Shown here in pieces: positions 36,337-50,125 of a DNA stretch of 64,000 nt. The translations under genes were made by a program, and so were the position numbers. Source of the DNA: Drosophila persimilis (taxonomy: Eukaryota; Arthropoda; Insecta; Diptera; Drosophilidae); assembly GCF_003286085.1 (NCBI RefSeq), contig NW_020825289.1, positions 6,014,001-6,078,000 of the forward strand, in the 5' to 3' direction. Below the pieces are notes generated by a model. The model searched no databases and was not told the DNA's origin. It saw nothing but the letters and a program-made list of their open reading frames with translations. The stretch's first letter is position 1. Each line of letters starts with the position of its first letter.

Positions 36337-38089
36337 TGAAGCAAGGCCCTTTATGCCTTCCTTGCCATGTAATTAGCCACATTTCTTGGCCCTATTTTCC
36401 GCTGAAACAGCAGCGAATAGATTGGGTATCCTTCTCCAGGCCTCCGCCAATGATTTATACTCCACGGAGTGGCCGCTTGGATAATTAATAATGATTAAAA
36501 GAGCTGGCGCCCCAGCCCCATCAACAGGCGGGGTGAGGGGGGTGCACTCCCCCACCATCTTGCCAGCACGAGGCATCCAGCTGCGCTTTGGATTAACCTG
36601 AATTTATATGTTGTGCGGCATTTGAATAATTTCATATTGGAGGAGCATCGGGGCAGCTCTGGGGATCGGATCTATGTCCCTCGTTTTCTGTGCGCTGTGC
36701 GTGACCAGGCCATCTCTCTTTCTCTCTTTTGAAAGGGAGGAGGAGTCGCCTCTGCCCCAACCCCTGCTCCTGCCCCTGCCTGGTGTGTGGTCCCTTCTTG
36801 TGTGGCATTATGGAGGAGCTCTGCTCTGCTCTGTTCTGCTCTGGATTTCCAACCAGTCATGACAGTTGCTAATTGATTTCCACGTAGATTGGACCTTTAG
36901 TTAATCGCTTCTTCTGTGGATCTTCCACTCTCCAGCGAGGAGCAGGCCATGCAATCTTCAAGATAGATCTGCAATCGGGTTTAATTGAGATTGGGAGAAC
37001 ATTTAAATATAGATTTGCCTGCTTTAGAGATGGTTCCCATATTGAAAGATGTTAGATACATTGGCTAACATATATGTATATCCAATGGATACATTATCCT
37101 TTCCTTTATCCCATTTAAAACCTCCTCCTGAATGTGAACTTTATCTGCCTTTTCGCATCTGTTGCCGGCGGAAGGAAAAACCAACGAATATTTTGGCTCC
37201 AGTCTGAGCTTCTCTGTTGATAAGCAAATATCGCCTGTGGCATGTATCCCGCTGCCACACACAGTCCCTGCCACAATCCGAAACTGCAATCTTTGCCAAA
37301 AAAAAATAAAATAAAAAATAAAATGTAAAAGTGTCAATGCCAAGGCGATAACCGAAGGACGAAGAGGAAATCGAACATCAAATATTCGCAATAAATTAAA
37401 TGCGGCAAGTTCCGAGAAGGTGCCACATCGCTCTACACTCTCCCTCTCCCCCTCTCTCCGCCTCTGTGGCGGTTTTCAATAATATTTCGCTTTCAATCTG
37501 CTGAAAGCTGAGAAGATATTTCTCTCTGGGCTGTGGGGCACATCTGAATACGAAATCGTTGGTGTCCCTGCTGCTACCTTGTGATATCTTACTTTCCCCT
37601 ACCTTTTGCATGCCCCTGCCACACCAAAAAAAAAAAAAAGATGCAGACAGTGTCAACCTTTCGGCGGCTCGTGGTGAAATATATTTATGTGCATGCAAGT
37701 TGCAAGGTGTGACAACAGCAAAATTTATCTGCGGCATCGTTCCAGCAGCAGCAGCAGCAGCGCCTCTTCCCCTCTTGGGTGGGGAGGGTTGGGTCTGGCT
37801 ACTGCAACTGGATTTATATGCGAATGGAGTCAGGGATTGCCATCTTAATGCGACATTAACTCCACGGAATCTGTATCTGTATCTGCAAGTGTGTATCTGC
37901 ATCTGTATCTGTTGTTGTTGCTGCATCTCTATTTGTATGTGCCACAGGTCGTACGATGTCCATTATGCATACAAATGGGCCTGGGTTTATGGGTATTATC
38001 TATGGAAAGTAAATCTCCCAACTGCTGCACAGATAAATGATAGTCTTGGAGATCTTTGAGGATGTTTATAAGAATTTATGAATGGATAC
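36337..38089. other. Non-coding DNA
   Basis: Contains a GCA run near 37743-37761, an A run at 37626-37639 and (ATCTGT)-like repeats at about 37870-37930. No gene is supported. Confidence 0.5.
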
Positions 38090-38630
38090 AAATGCACTAC
38101 AACTTTTAAAAATATATACAAGAAAAATACTAGACTTCTTCGGAAAAATACTAGAAAATACCTAAATTCTTTTAAAATACTAAGACTTCTAGAAATTATT
38201 ACATTCCAGAAAATACTAGAAAAATACCATATTAATACCAGACAAATTAATTATGGTGCAATAGAAGAAAATGCAGTACAACTTTTAAGAATATATACAA
38301 GAAAAATACTAGAAAATACTAGACTTTTTCGGAAGAAATACTAGAAATACTACGTCTTCTAGCAATGATCAAATACTAGAACATTTCAGAAAATACTAGA
38401 AAAATACCAGATTAAATACCACACAAATTTATTATGGAGTAATAGCTGAAAATGCAGTTAAACTTATACAAATATAGACAAAAAAAGTACTAGACTCCAG
38501 AAAAATACTAGAAAATACCAAAAAAATATTAAAATACTACTACTTCCACCAATGATAAAATACTAGAAAATACCAGATTAAATACCACAAAAGTGCTACA
38601 AAATTTAAGTACAATACATATAGTACAAAT
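38090..38630. repeat. ~180 bp tandem triplet built on aaatactag
   Basis: Three copies are anchored by aactttta-like sequence at 38101, 38280 and 38461 (periods 179 and 181), each followed by atata(t/g)acaa and (a/g)tactagac. Inside each copy the motif aaatactagaaaatac recurs, so there is a short unit nested in a longer one. The 88-codon open frame over it is a by-product. Confidence 0.8.
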
Positions 38631-41600
38631 ATTCATTTGGAAGTTCTTTGAAGATAATGAGCTTTATATAGGAAATGTAGGGACAATCGGAGTTATATTT
38701 TTGAAGATTCATTCATGCCATCCATTTGAAAGGACATCTCAGTGAGAACCTCTTACAATCTGAACTTTAATCGTGCTTTAATCTGCTCCCCAATTGAAGG
38801 GATATCAATATGTGTAAATGTTTTTGTTTAAGCCTAAAGTCAGAGACCTTTAACCCTTGCACTGCGACTGCTGTGTTGGCTTTTGTTCCCTTCTTCCGTG
38901 TGTGGCAGAGTCGTTGCTGCATAATTATTTATTGTTGCTGCTTCTGTTGTTGCCGTTGCATTGGCAGCTTTAATGAAATTGGAAAGGCAACATAAAGTAA
39001 TTATTTTTAATTAATTTATAAATGCAGAAACATCAAAAATGGCAAACAGGGATATGGACTGAGAAACAGAAACAGAGATGAAACAGAGCGTAAGAGTTCG
39101 TACGAGATAGATTATCCGCTGGAGCAGTGAACCGTGTATAAAGCTCTCCCTTTCTCTCTCTCCCTCCCTCTATCTGTATGTATTGATACCCTATTTGCAA
39201 TAGGGATTCTTGGATCTGCAAGGACATGCAACAGTAATGCCTATAAATCCCCCGAAATCCCAGTATTTAAAAAGAAACTATCTGTATCGCTGGACTATAT
39301 TCCATATCTTTAATCGAATCTATAGATTTTCAAGAGTATCTCCGCCTTCGACCTGTGCATAAAATCCATCATTCTTTGGTTTCTTTTTATGGGTTTTATT
39401 TTTTATATTTAATTTCAGTTTTATATTAATTTTTTTTGTGGCTATTCATGTGTGTGTTGCATGCAACAAGCGGCACGAAGTGTCGCTGACAGCCATGTCA
39501 TCAGCACTTTGAGGCAGTTATCCCACACACACACACATACACACACACACACATGCACAGGGGACGGAGAGGTTATTGCCACGCCCCCTTATACGTACAC
39601 ATCTAGGGGCGTGTGCAATGGCTGCAATTTCATTAAAATTTACTGCGGACTGCAACTGCAAAAGCGACAAAAAATTGTTGCGGTCAATTAACGTCAACAG
39701 CGCAGCGCGTTGTTGCCCCATGCCTCATGGCACATGCCACCATGCGTGCCATACCTTCTGTCTCCTGCCACAGCCGTCCCCCCCTCACCATTGCGCTCTG
39801 CTCATTAACATCCTCGCGATTTTATATGAAAACTTTTGGGTGTTTTATTGTTGTTGCCGGCGTAAATAAATAAATAAATTTCATTGACATATGCTCAGAT
39901 AAATAATAGAGCGCGCTTTAAATTATTGCCCTGCGGCAGGGTCAGGATAAATGGGCAGCAGAGATACTGCCACACAGTATCCATCGGTGTGGCGTGTGAA
40001 TTATGATCCGAGACACAACGGGGCGACCACAGAGTGCGGCCCAGAGGCCCCATAACAATGAGCGAAGGATCCAGAGTCCATGCCGCGACGATGGTGATCA
40101 TTTTTAATTTTGCTCTCAACAAAAGCTTCCACAGATAAAGGTTTCAGGGCCACAAAGGCTGCACAGTACAAAGGGGGTACAAAGATAGTTTTTTGGCTTG
40201 AAACGAGGCTTCTGATAAGACATGATACAGTGGAATGGTGGGACAATATTAGAAGCCTGACAAAATTAAAATCTACGAGGCTTACAAATTTCTTACAAAT
40301 CGGGCTAAAAATACTCAATCAAGAAATCTAACCAGTGTCTGACATATTTCGTGGTAAGTTTAAAGTTTTAGTACAGATCTTGGATGACATTATCATAAAA
40401 AAGCCTTAAAATGTTATACAGATCTTTTAGGATTATCAACGTGTGCCATTTATAAAGTTTTCTATACATACTCTTGGATAAACTAAAGGTTTCTACATCA
40501 TTAGGACTTGATTTGGGTACAGATGCTATTGAATTCTCTTTAAGGAATTTAAGAAATCCCATCTTTGCACACAGCTTACAGTTTTGTGCCTTAAAACTCT
40601 TTTAACAGACATCGGTTTTATTCTATATTTATCTATATTTTGTACTTATTATCTATTATTTTATCTATACATATTATTCCTTATTTTATGTACATATACA
40701 TATCTAGAAAATATTTGCCCAAAAAGCAATCAACGAAACCAAATAAATGCTTAACAAAATGTATCTTTTCTCCGAAAATCTGTACGCAATTCAAATATTC
40801 TTTGAAGTCAGCCTCCCGCCTCCCCCTGGATGGACGTTCGTCTCGTGTTTTGCGTGACCCTCAGAGTGGAGAAGGAATAGGAACCCAATCAAATGCAATG
40901 CCTGTCTGGATGGTTGTCTGGTTCTTTCATTTAATTGATAAACTTTCTCACTAAACTAATTTCCAAGACGAGAGTGAATTCCTTCAATCAGAGATTTAAT
41001 TAAGGCTCCCTTCTTCCATCGGAAGCCAAACAAAATGTTCGCCTAAAATCGAACAAAGTGGCCGGAAGGAGGGAGGGAGAGAGTGAGATGCGTGTGTGCC
41101 GCTGGTCCCAAAAAAAAATCAGTACCTATGCCCCATGCATAAGAATGGGGCGGGGCGGGGCGGGGCGGTACGGGGCGTGTGGCACTAACAATAACAAAAA
41201 GCTGTCTCGAAAAACGAGAGGAAATTGCACTAACAGAACCGCAAATTAGTTTCGCTTTTCGCCCCTCCAATGGGAATGGGACTGGGAATGGGAGTCCGAC
41301 TGCGAGTCCGAGTCGCAGTTGGAGCCCGTCCTGTGGCAAGATCTGGCTACCCGAAACGCACAATGCCCCAAAGCGAGGTTGAATAAATATGAAATATTTT
41401 CATACGCGCGCACTCCATCCCAAAGAGCCCGAAGGCGTCTTTCCTGGAACTCCAACAACAATCACCCCCATGACACGCAGCAGTGGCTGCCATTGGCTTT
41501 GGTTCTGGTTCTGGAAACGGGAGTGTGGGGCTCTGGATCGGCGTCTGGCTGCGGTCCCTCGTGTGGACCCTTCTCCTCTTCACAAATTGACGCGAGCCGC

Positions 41601-44600
41601 GCTCCAAAATTGCCATCAACGTTGTCATCGTTGTCGGTTGTTGTCGCTTGTTGCATCTGCATCTGGGCATCTGGGCATCGGCATCGTCATCTCCACACTG
41701 CACTCCATATCCAGAAGTGCGCGCACACACAGACTCTTGAGGGAAGAAGGAAAGAGATGCCAAAGATGAGATAAACCCTGGGCCCTGGGCCCTGGCCCTT
41801 TGCTTTTTCTTGTTCATAAATTATAATTTTATGATCACGAACATATTCGTGGAATATTCGCTGTCGTTGCACAGAGTTGTCTCCATTGTCGCTCCGATCT
41901 GCGGCTCTGTGGCTCTGCTGCTCCCAGAGGCGTTAAATTTTAAAGTGTCTGGGCAGCGAGGTTTGTGGCCCTGGAAATTGGCTTCACTTCTTTCTGGTTC
42001 TTTCAAGCAGCTAGAAAGAGTGTCATCGTTTGTGTTTACACTAATTGAAGAAACTCTCCTCCACGGCACATCGCATGCCCCATTCCATGGCCATGGCCTG
42101 CTTCCAGTTTTCCCTCCTTTTTTGTTTTTGCGGATCGTTAAAATTCTTTATCGCCTGGGGCTTGGTTCGGTTCTAGGCCTGAAATTAGTTTGTTTTAGCT
42201 TTAGCCGACATTGAATAGAGGCGGTGCCCCTTTTTACGATTTTATTGAAGGTCGTAAATCAATTAACTCTCCAGCTCTTGGCAGAGATATTGCCTTATTT
42301 ATGTGTATGTATCCCTTGTAATTATACCGACTGGAAAGCGCACAAATGGAACAACAAATATTCCAAAATTCCACTGAAAAAAGAGCTGCCACTTGGTGGG
42401 AAGAAAAGGTACTGGAGTTGCCGGACTGCGGGCAAGATCAATGGGAGGTAGGAGTTTATGCGTGGAACACCATTTTACTGATATTTTGGCCATAAATCAA
42501 AGCCTGGTTTGGAAATACTTGCATATCTCTAAAGTCAAAATTAAAAATATTTTCCTCTACATTAAGCATCAGAAAAAAAAAACATTGTTTGGGGAACTCA
42601 AAGGTACGCAAATATCAAGAAATTTAACTCCTTTTACGAATGCAAACAACTGGCAAAAACTACGAGTATATTAAAATGAAAACATACGAAAATCAAAGAG
42701 AAATATGTTAGTTTATTTTCTGCTTTCCAGCCGAAAAGTAGGACATTCAATCCACTTTTCACGCATCGCTTCGATGGGAAAATATTTACACAAAATTCGT
42801 CATCAAAATCGACATTTTCTGTTCGGTTTTCAATGGGTTTCCATTTTCCCATATTTGTATTTATTTTGCAAAAATATTTTGTTGCCTAGCCTATCGATAT
42901 TTCGAGTATTTTTTGGTATTTTGTGGCGCCGCGAGAAAGCCCGCGCATTCTATCGATCGTCGGGCCTGCAGTCCGTTCCGGCGGGCACATTGCAAAAATT
43001 CTTTCTTCCGTTGCGGCTGCCGCGTAATTCTCATTAGGAAAACGAGTTTAATTAGAGTTTGTTTTTTCTGTGTGGTGTGTGGTGTGTGTGCTGTGGTGTG
43101 GCCCCGCATAATTAACTTTATGCATGCAACAAAGTGAAATTTAATAGCGCAACATTCTCCCTCTCTTTCTCTCTGCGTGTGTGTGTGTGTCGCGTTCCGA
43201 GTCCGGTATTTCTCTGAGCATAATTACGAGCCAAGCCGAGCCGAGCAGCGTTCCTCCGGCAACTGGAAGCCAACCAAATGAATTTATTGTGAAGCCCACA
43301 GAGCAGAGAACTGCAGCTGGTGAGTGTTTCTCTCTCCCTCTAATCGATCTACGAATTCTTTGAAAACTTAACCCCTTCTGTCCACCCCCTTGGGACGGCT
43401 TCAGAGACAGTGATGTAATTTGCCAAAAACATGAGCCAAAAAGCAACGACACTGGCACTCTCTCCTCGAGAAATTATCTGTGCTCTTGTCGGAACGTGGG
43501 AGGGGGGGGATGTCTTTGAAATCTTATTTTCTAGAAATTCGAGTTGAAAGTAAATTAGCAGAGAGAAAGCGCGCGTCAAAATGAGAGTTAACCGAGAAGT
43601 TTGGCAGCAGAAAAAGAGTTGACAGAAAAGTTTGCAGCAAAGGAGGGAGAGATGGGGAGTGCGACGGGGGTCGGGGGGCGGCCCTAATTGGACTGCTGCC
43701 CACACAAAATGCAATTATTTCTCTCTGTGTATACTACCATTGTGCGAGTGCATTTTGGTAAAGTTTTCCCCGGGTAATGGATGATTTCCCAGTGATTTCA
43801 AGAGGTTCTCCACCCCCGCCCGCCCCTCTCCTTCTTCGATTTGTTCACACTTTCCTCAAGTGCAGGCCGCAAGCACTTGTGGGGCACCTCTACCTCTCCT
43901 CTCCACTCCAGAGAAGGTGTTACTTCCCCTGATTTTCATGCCGCTTGCGGTTCATATTTGCTTTTTTTTTTGGGCTTAAATATTGTTTTAAAAATTGTTG
44001 AAAAATCTTAGCAGAAGAAGCAGGGCAAAGCAGGTCTGGGAAATTAATTAAAAACGCCCACATTTCAGCGATAAATCAGGGACGTTGCAAGAACCGCAAA
44101 AAACGGGGCATAAACGACAGCGGCAACAGCAGGCGGCGGCACAAAACACCAGCACACCAACACACACACACACAGACACACATGACTCAGATCCTTGCGG
44201 GCTATAGACCTCGCCCTCGCCCTCCCACACATCTCCCCCCATACCGAGTCGCGACCCTTGGCCGCGTGTTTGCTTAAGTGCCACTAATAATCCATTGTTG
44301 GCTTTTGTCCTTGCCGCTCGCTGCTGTTGTTGCAGCTGCTGTTGCCTCAGACAGACTCCAAACGACTCCCCCCGCCCCATCCTTTTACCGCTCTTATGGT
44401 CTGGCCACAGCAATCGAACGCAGCGAAAACCAAAAGAAATTGCATGTTTAACAACCGAACAACAAAAACAGAAACAACAACAACGCAAGCACGAAACGAA
44501 GGTTAGTGCCGCAGATTTTGATACCCTCGAAAATGATATCTAAATGGAATTTGGTTCGAATTTGAGTGGGTTTTTGCACCTATGGATCTATTTTTTCCAT

Positions 44601-45378
44601 GATTTAGTCATCAGTTATACAAAATGTATCCTCTTAAGGGCCGTGGCTAGTCTTTTGCCTTCGATCCAAACGTCTGTTGAAACCATGCTACCCTCCACGA
44701 AAAAGGTACGTTACGAAACGCTCAAGAACTTTTAAAAACAAAAGTTTTTGAGTACCAAAACAGCTTTGCGGGTTGTGTGTGTGTGTGTGTGTGTGCCCAC
44801 TTTTGCCTCTCTTTTCATTTGTTATTTTTTTTTCCAAGTGCATAAAATGTTGAGATTTATTTATGTTTCAGTTTAGCTTTTCGTTATACATATTTAATGT
44901 TTCTCCATATTTCGCCGCTGCACTGAGAGAAAAAAAGTACACGAAAACTGTCAGGAATGAAAAGAATTTTTATAAAAATTTACCCCACAAAAAGGTGTTA
45001 AATCCCATAAATTGTAAACACAAGATACAAATATTAATGAATATTTAACTTTATTTTCGACAACTGCATTTTGGGTCGGCAGCCACGCCCTTGGGGCCTG
45101 GCGAAATGTGTTTTAAATTTACAAAAAAGTTATTATTTTGGTTGAAGTATTTTCGATTTATGCAGATTTTCTTAAATACTGGCAGGGGATGGGCACTGAG
45201 AGGCCGAGAATGTAATAAATATTTGGCGCCAAGTGCACAATTTATTAGCGACAGGCGAAACCAGCGGGCGGCAGCGCAAAATATAACTGTAATTGTCCGT
45301 CTCTCTGTCTGTCGCTCAAACCCCTGCCTCGTGCGTGTTTGTGTGTATTGCCACGATCATCGTTTGAACGAGTGAGAA
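38631..45378. other. Non-coding DNA
   Basis: No gene is supported. It holds a CA run with TA interruptions at 39525-39553, (TAAA) repeats near 39865 and a GGGGC array. A GT run lies at 43171-43189, a CA run at 44160-44180 and a GT run at 44776-44794. Overlapping long open frames on both strands at 41319-41817 come from stop-poor GC-rich sequence. Confidence 0.45.
41147..41176. repeat. GGGGC array
   Basis: Five or six GGGGC-type units with one interruption. It fits the four-G-run pattern for a G-quadruplex. Confidence 0.8.
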
Positions 45379-45500
45379 GAAGCGAGAGGGCGAGATGCGA
45401 ATGGAATCAAGCGAGCGAAAAGAAGCGAGAGGGCGAGAAGCGAATGGAATCAAGTGGCAGAAGAAGCGAGAAGCGAATGGAATCAAGTGGCAGAAGAAAC
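45379..45500. repeat. Purine-rich tandem repeat, 43/41/33 bp units
   Basis: Units starting gaagcgag at 45379, 45422 and 45463, and a variant gaaacgag at 45496, share gcgaatggaatcaag. Unit 3 lacks an 8 bp gggcgaga-type piece. The strand is nearly free of stops, giving a spurious Arg/Lys/Glu-rich open frame. Confidence 0.8.
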
Positions 45501-46587
45501 GAGATGTCAATAGGATGAGAAGTATGCGATCAAAGCGGGACAAAAAGGCAAAAAGGAAAGACGAAAATAGAAACCAGAGGAGGAGAGTGTAAAGAACGAA
45601 GAGTAGGGGAGCCACGGTTTTGCGACGGCAAAAGAAGTGCAAAGCAAAGGAAGAAAAGAGAGATAGAGAGAGAGAGAGTTGTCTTTACGTTCTCTTCTAG
45701 TCAGTATTTTTCTTCTGAAAAACCCATTATGTCGATCACTTACAATATTCGGTTGAGTTTAATCCATAAAAATCACAAATATTTATGGATTTAACCTACA
45801 TCCTGGAAAGATGTTTAAATTGTACCTAAATCAGGTATCTAAAATATATTTTCATGCTTAAATTGTGATTTAAGGTCACTAGATTTCAATTTAGGTTGAT
45901 ATTTCATAGGTTTAATATCCCTAGATTGCCCACGAATCATTTGATATCAATATAAACATATTTCCTAGGTATTTAGGGTCTTAGCCGTTGATTCATGATT
46001 CCGCTCTACTTCAAAACACTTGCAACTGCAGCTCCACATCCCATTTGCAACTGCAACCCCGACTTCCACTGCAAGTCTTGTGTAATATTCGTGCAACGAT
46101 CTATCCGATCTGACCAGGCCTTTTAAATGTTGTGCTAAATGCCGCTTAATTTACTTGTGGCTTGTTAGCGTTGAAAATTATGGGACAACTCGACTTAAAT
46201 TGGGTCTCGGGGTCCCGCGCCCAGGGAGGTCTTTGAGCCGCGGGGCCAAGCGCAGCGATAAATATTCAAGTGTAAATGGATACGTTAAGAGAGGAGAGAG
46301 GGGAGTCTAGGCCAAGCTATGGACTAATAAAGGACAGATGGACAGACGGACGGACAGACGGAGAGAGTGAGTGAGACCTGGCCAGGCGATGCCATGCCGC
46401 CGACGCTTTATTAGTCGAGACTTTCTTGTTGTTGTCTGCTTCGTGTGGCGTTATGGCTGTAGGAGCGCGCGCCGCAAATGCGTTGCCATAAATTTAAAGC
46501 TTTTGGCCCGAGTCCACAGCCCCACAGCCCCCACCCATTGCCCCCAGTCCGAGGCGAATCCGAGAATGTGTCTATGAAGACATTTAC

Positions 46588-46620
<33 letters not shown>

Positions 46621-48280
46621 CGGCACGGCGGCTCCTCCACTAATGAAGATCAACGAGTCGGAGGCAGGCGATTGTCTAGAGCTGGGAGCCGGGATTGGAG
46701 GAGGTCTGGTGCGCATTTCTATGCACATCGCGCAAATATTTCATAAATTTCATTCAATTTTATTAAACACAAGAAATATGAGCTGCTCTATGTGTGTGGG
46801 GCGGGCCCCAAGAGAAGGTTACAAATCCCGGGGGCACCGGAAATCCTCTCATTACGCCAGAATTGTAATTAATCTTTTCAGGGGAAAAATTAAAAGAAAA
46901 GCGATTCGAAAGGGGGAAATTAGGTAAACGGCAGATGGAAACCGTTGGAGGATACACCTGTTACATCAAGGCTCTTCTTCGCTCTTGCAAAATTTTTTTT
47001 TGATCCGGTTTTGGGGCTCGACAAAGGGTTCAGCCCGGGATCCCTTCAATTTGTTGTGTGTTTGTGCTGGTAAATATTTGCAAATGAGTTTGAAATTAAG
47101 CCGCTTTTACGGACTGTCCAATTAATTTTGTACCCTTTGAGACGAAAAAAAACAGTATTTTTGCATGGTCTTTGGGTTTTTTGGGGTAATTTTTCTATAG
47201 ATTATAAAGATCGGGCTAGTGTCCCAGGGTTCTGTCTTCTTTTGTGGCCCCAACTTGGCAGAAAGGTGCAGAAATACCCCAGATACCCAGAGGTCCCTAG
47301 AAATTCATCGAAAAACCTAATACTATAGCTTAGATTTCCGTAAGAAGGCGAAGAGAAGCTCCTGCAGTACTCCAAAGGGATCATTTAGGGTATTCGCAGA
47401 AGCGCCTTTGCCTAGCCGCTTAGTATCTCTTGTATCCGCTTATTTTTTATTTATCGGCCCCCTTGGCCACAGACTGGAGACCCAACATTTGCCAGCTGAC
47501 ATTTTTAGAAATGGACAACAAATCCCGACAGCCAGAAGAAGCCAGCGTCCTGTCTGACGCCGAGATTGAAGTCTAGGACACTGGACTCCAGCGCCAGCTC
47601 CAGCTCCAGCTCCAGAGGCAGTTCCCTTCCAATCCGAACGGAAAAAAGCGTACATAAATTTTTATAATTTCCCTTTTTTTCCTCGCTGCCGCCTGCCTGT
47701 CAGAGTCGCGTCAAGGAGTGGCATGGAATGGAATTGGAATGGAAAGAAGCTGGTGGGACTGCCAGCTGTGTCTCTGGTCTCCCTTCTCATAATCCTGCTG
47801 CTGGACGTTTTTCCTTCATTTTCTTTCGTTGTGGGAGTGGGGCGGGCGGGTGGCGGCAACCTTAAGCTGCGCGCGGGCGACACTTGAGTGGCGCCATCCA
47901 GCGGCAGTGGCAGTGCCAGCGTGTTGCATAACTTGCGTTTCATTATAATCAGATTATCCCTTTTCGCTTGTGTACATGTAACTGTCTTAGCGTCTCTATG
48001 TTCCCCCTCCTCCCCCCACGGAGCGGGGCACGGCATATTTCCATCTTCGGATCGGAAGTGCAACAGCTGTTTCGTGTTTTCTTTATTTAAATTATTTATT
48101 TCTCCTTTCGAAGGGGGGCTTCTGCCTGCCCCGCTTTGGGGAACATTTCAGGGATTATTTGCACTGGGATTTGGGTCTTATTCGAGTCGAGCAAATAATT
48201 GGGAAAGGGAGATAGCGATGCGATGCTTAGGTGTTCTATTCTATGCAATCTATGCATATACTCGATAATAAGGGTTGCTT
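45501..48280. other. Non-coding DNA
   Basis: Holds a GA run at about 45665-45678, a GACGGACA-type run near 46335-46360, a CGA run and CCAGCTCCAGCTCCAG near 47595. No gene is supported; the open frames around 46411-46927 follow the CGA run. Confidence 0.5.
46594..46619. repeat. (CGA)8 microsatellite
   Basis: Trinucleotide run that would read as poly-Asp in one frame. No supported gene covers it. Confidence 0.85.
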
Positions 48281-48905
48281 GAAGCTCTTACTGGTTGATA
48301 GCTTAAATCGTTTTCGATTATTTATCGATAAATAAATTATTTCTGTCGTTTCTGCTCAACCTAAAGACCGTTTCCTACCGTATTTAATGGCTCAATGTCT
48401 TAAAGATCTGCATTTTAAAACTGGTTCATGCTTTTCTTACCGATACCTTGCCTTTATCGATTGTTTTTATTCATTTCTGGGTGAGATGCGATACCTTGGA
48501 GTTCTATTAGTAGAATCTATTTGAAAGGGCATGACCGATTGCCTACACTAGATAGTAGCTTTTTGAAGCTCTTATTGGTTGATAGCTTAATCGTTTTCGA
48601 TTATTTATCGATAAATAAATTATTTCTGGCGTTTCTGCTCAACCCAAAGACCGTTTCCGACCGTATTTAGTGGCGCAATGTCTTAAAGACCTGGTTTTTA
48701 AAACTTATTTTATGCTTCTCTAATCGATAAATTGTTTTCGATTGTTAATAATCGATAAATAAATTATTTTTATTGTTTCTGCTCAACTCAAAGACCGTTT
48801 CCGACCATATTTAATGGCTCAATGTCTTAAAGATCTGGTTTTTAAAACCTATTTCATGCTTCTCTAATCGATACCTTGCCTTTATCGATTGTTTTCATTC
48901 ATTTC
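48281..48905. repeat. 283 bp tandem repeat rich in ATCGAT motifs, third copy partial
   Basis: Copies 1 and 2 are offset by exactly 283 bp (gaagctctta at 48281 and 48564; aaagaccgtttcc at 48363 and 48646). A shorter third copy follows at aaagacc 48790, offset 144. TATCGATA occurs at 48323-48330 and 48606-48613, and several more TCGAT or CGATA motifs are spread through the copies. No coding capacity. Confidence 0.85.
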
Positions 48906-50074
48906 CGACCTGCCACAACGTGTTAAATCTCACATCTTTGATTAGATTCCAAGTTTGGGGCTGCTCCAGATGCAATCAGTGCTCGGACATGGCTTTTCCA
49001 TGTTTTCCAGTGCTTCCCTGAAGCTTTCACTCGGACAGCCAACACCTGCATAATTCGTGGCATAAATTCCCAGCTCTTACAACATTTTAATTGTATTTCT
49101 AATTCGGATCTGAGCGAGAGACCACCTACCTCCAAAGTAAACATCCAAAAACCATTAAACGTGTGTTCGAATTATGCAAAAATGTGTTAGGCACGACGAG
49201 AAAACATTAAATGGCATACACAGTTGTCGAAATATTTATATGCATGTTATTTTCTTCAATGTGTTTCCAATCATTTTGAATATGTTTAAATGGATTGGGT
49301 CACGTCAAGGCCAAGCCCCCTCGAGCAGCTCCAAGCCCTAAAACCCAAGCCCCAAGCCGCAAGCCCAAAAAAGCCCTCATATGACCATGTTTTGAAAATC
49401 AATTAGAGCCAAATGACAAATGTAACGACACCGGCAACAGCAACAGCATCAGGCAACAAGATCAAATCGTGTAATATGCCTCATTACAACATCATTTTGT
49501 ACAGAAATATTTTGTGTATTTGTTGCACTCTCCCGCAGCCTCCTTCTCTCCCAATTTCTCCCAAAAAAGGTGTGGTGGAAAGCTCTGTATTAAAGGCTTA
49601 GTTTGGGATCATATCTAATATGTATTCTTCATATCACTCGTTCAGTCTTGGACCTCTCCGCATGTACCTGCATGGTTCAGAAAAAATGGGAGAAAAAAGC
49701 GTACAGATCTGGCGGCAGAAACAGAAGTCAATGTTTCCTTCACCCCTCTCTTCGCCAGCGAGTCGGCTGTCCCTTCGACTCTCCGAGAGTCAAGCGCTAG
49801 AAAGAGATAGCAAACGTTTGACATGGATGGTCCTCGAAAGAGAGCATTTGGGGTGACGACGTGCAAGGGCTTGCAAGGCACTTGCACAGATTATTATGTG
49901 GCAAGTTTCTTTATATAAAAAACGGGAGACATTCCTCATGCTTTACAGAGAATAGCCCCATCAAATATTATCAGAATACCATGACGGGAGCTATGAGAAC
50001 TCCGTGCAAATATTAGATAGAAAAAATTTATCGGTTTAGAAGAGTTGTCATTATTTTTGAGAAAAAAACTGGGC
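48906..50074. other. Non-coding DNA downstream of gene 4
   Basis: Includes a run of aagccc/caagcc repeats at about 49310-49372. No gene is seen. Confidence 0.5.
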
Positions 50075-50080
50075 TTTATT
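50075..50080 (-). terminator. Poly(A) signal AATAAA (reverse strand)
   Basis: TTTATT on the top strand, 46 nt past the stop codon of gene 4, gives a canonical signal for a short 3' UTR. Confidence 0.6.
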
Positions 50081-50125
50081 CAAGCTACACTGAAAGAAAT
50101 CCTTCCCTGCCATTCGGCTTAAAGG

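Noticed and set aside
41319-41817. Overlapping ~150-codon open frames on both strands
   Set aside because: GC-rich, stop-poor sequence with repeated gggaatggga and gagtcc units; no domain or splice context.
44553-44562. tRNA B-box-like ggttcgaatt
   Set aside because: No A-box, no acceptor or anticodon stem pairing and no T terminator around it.
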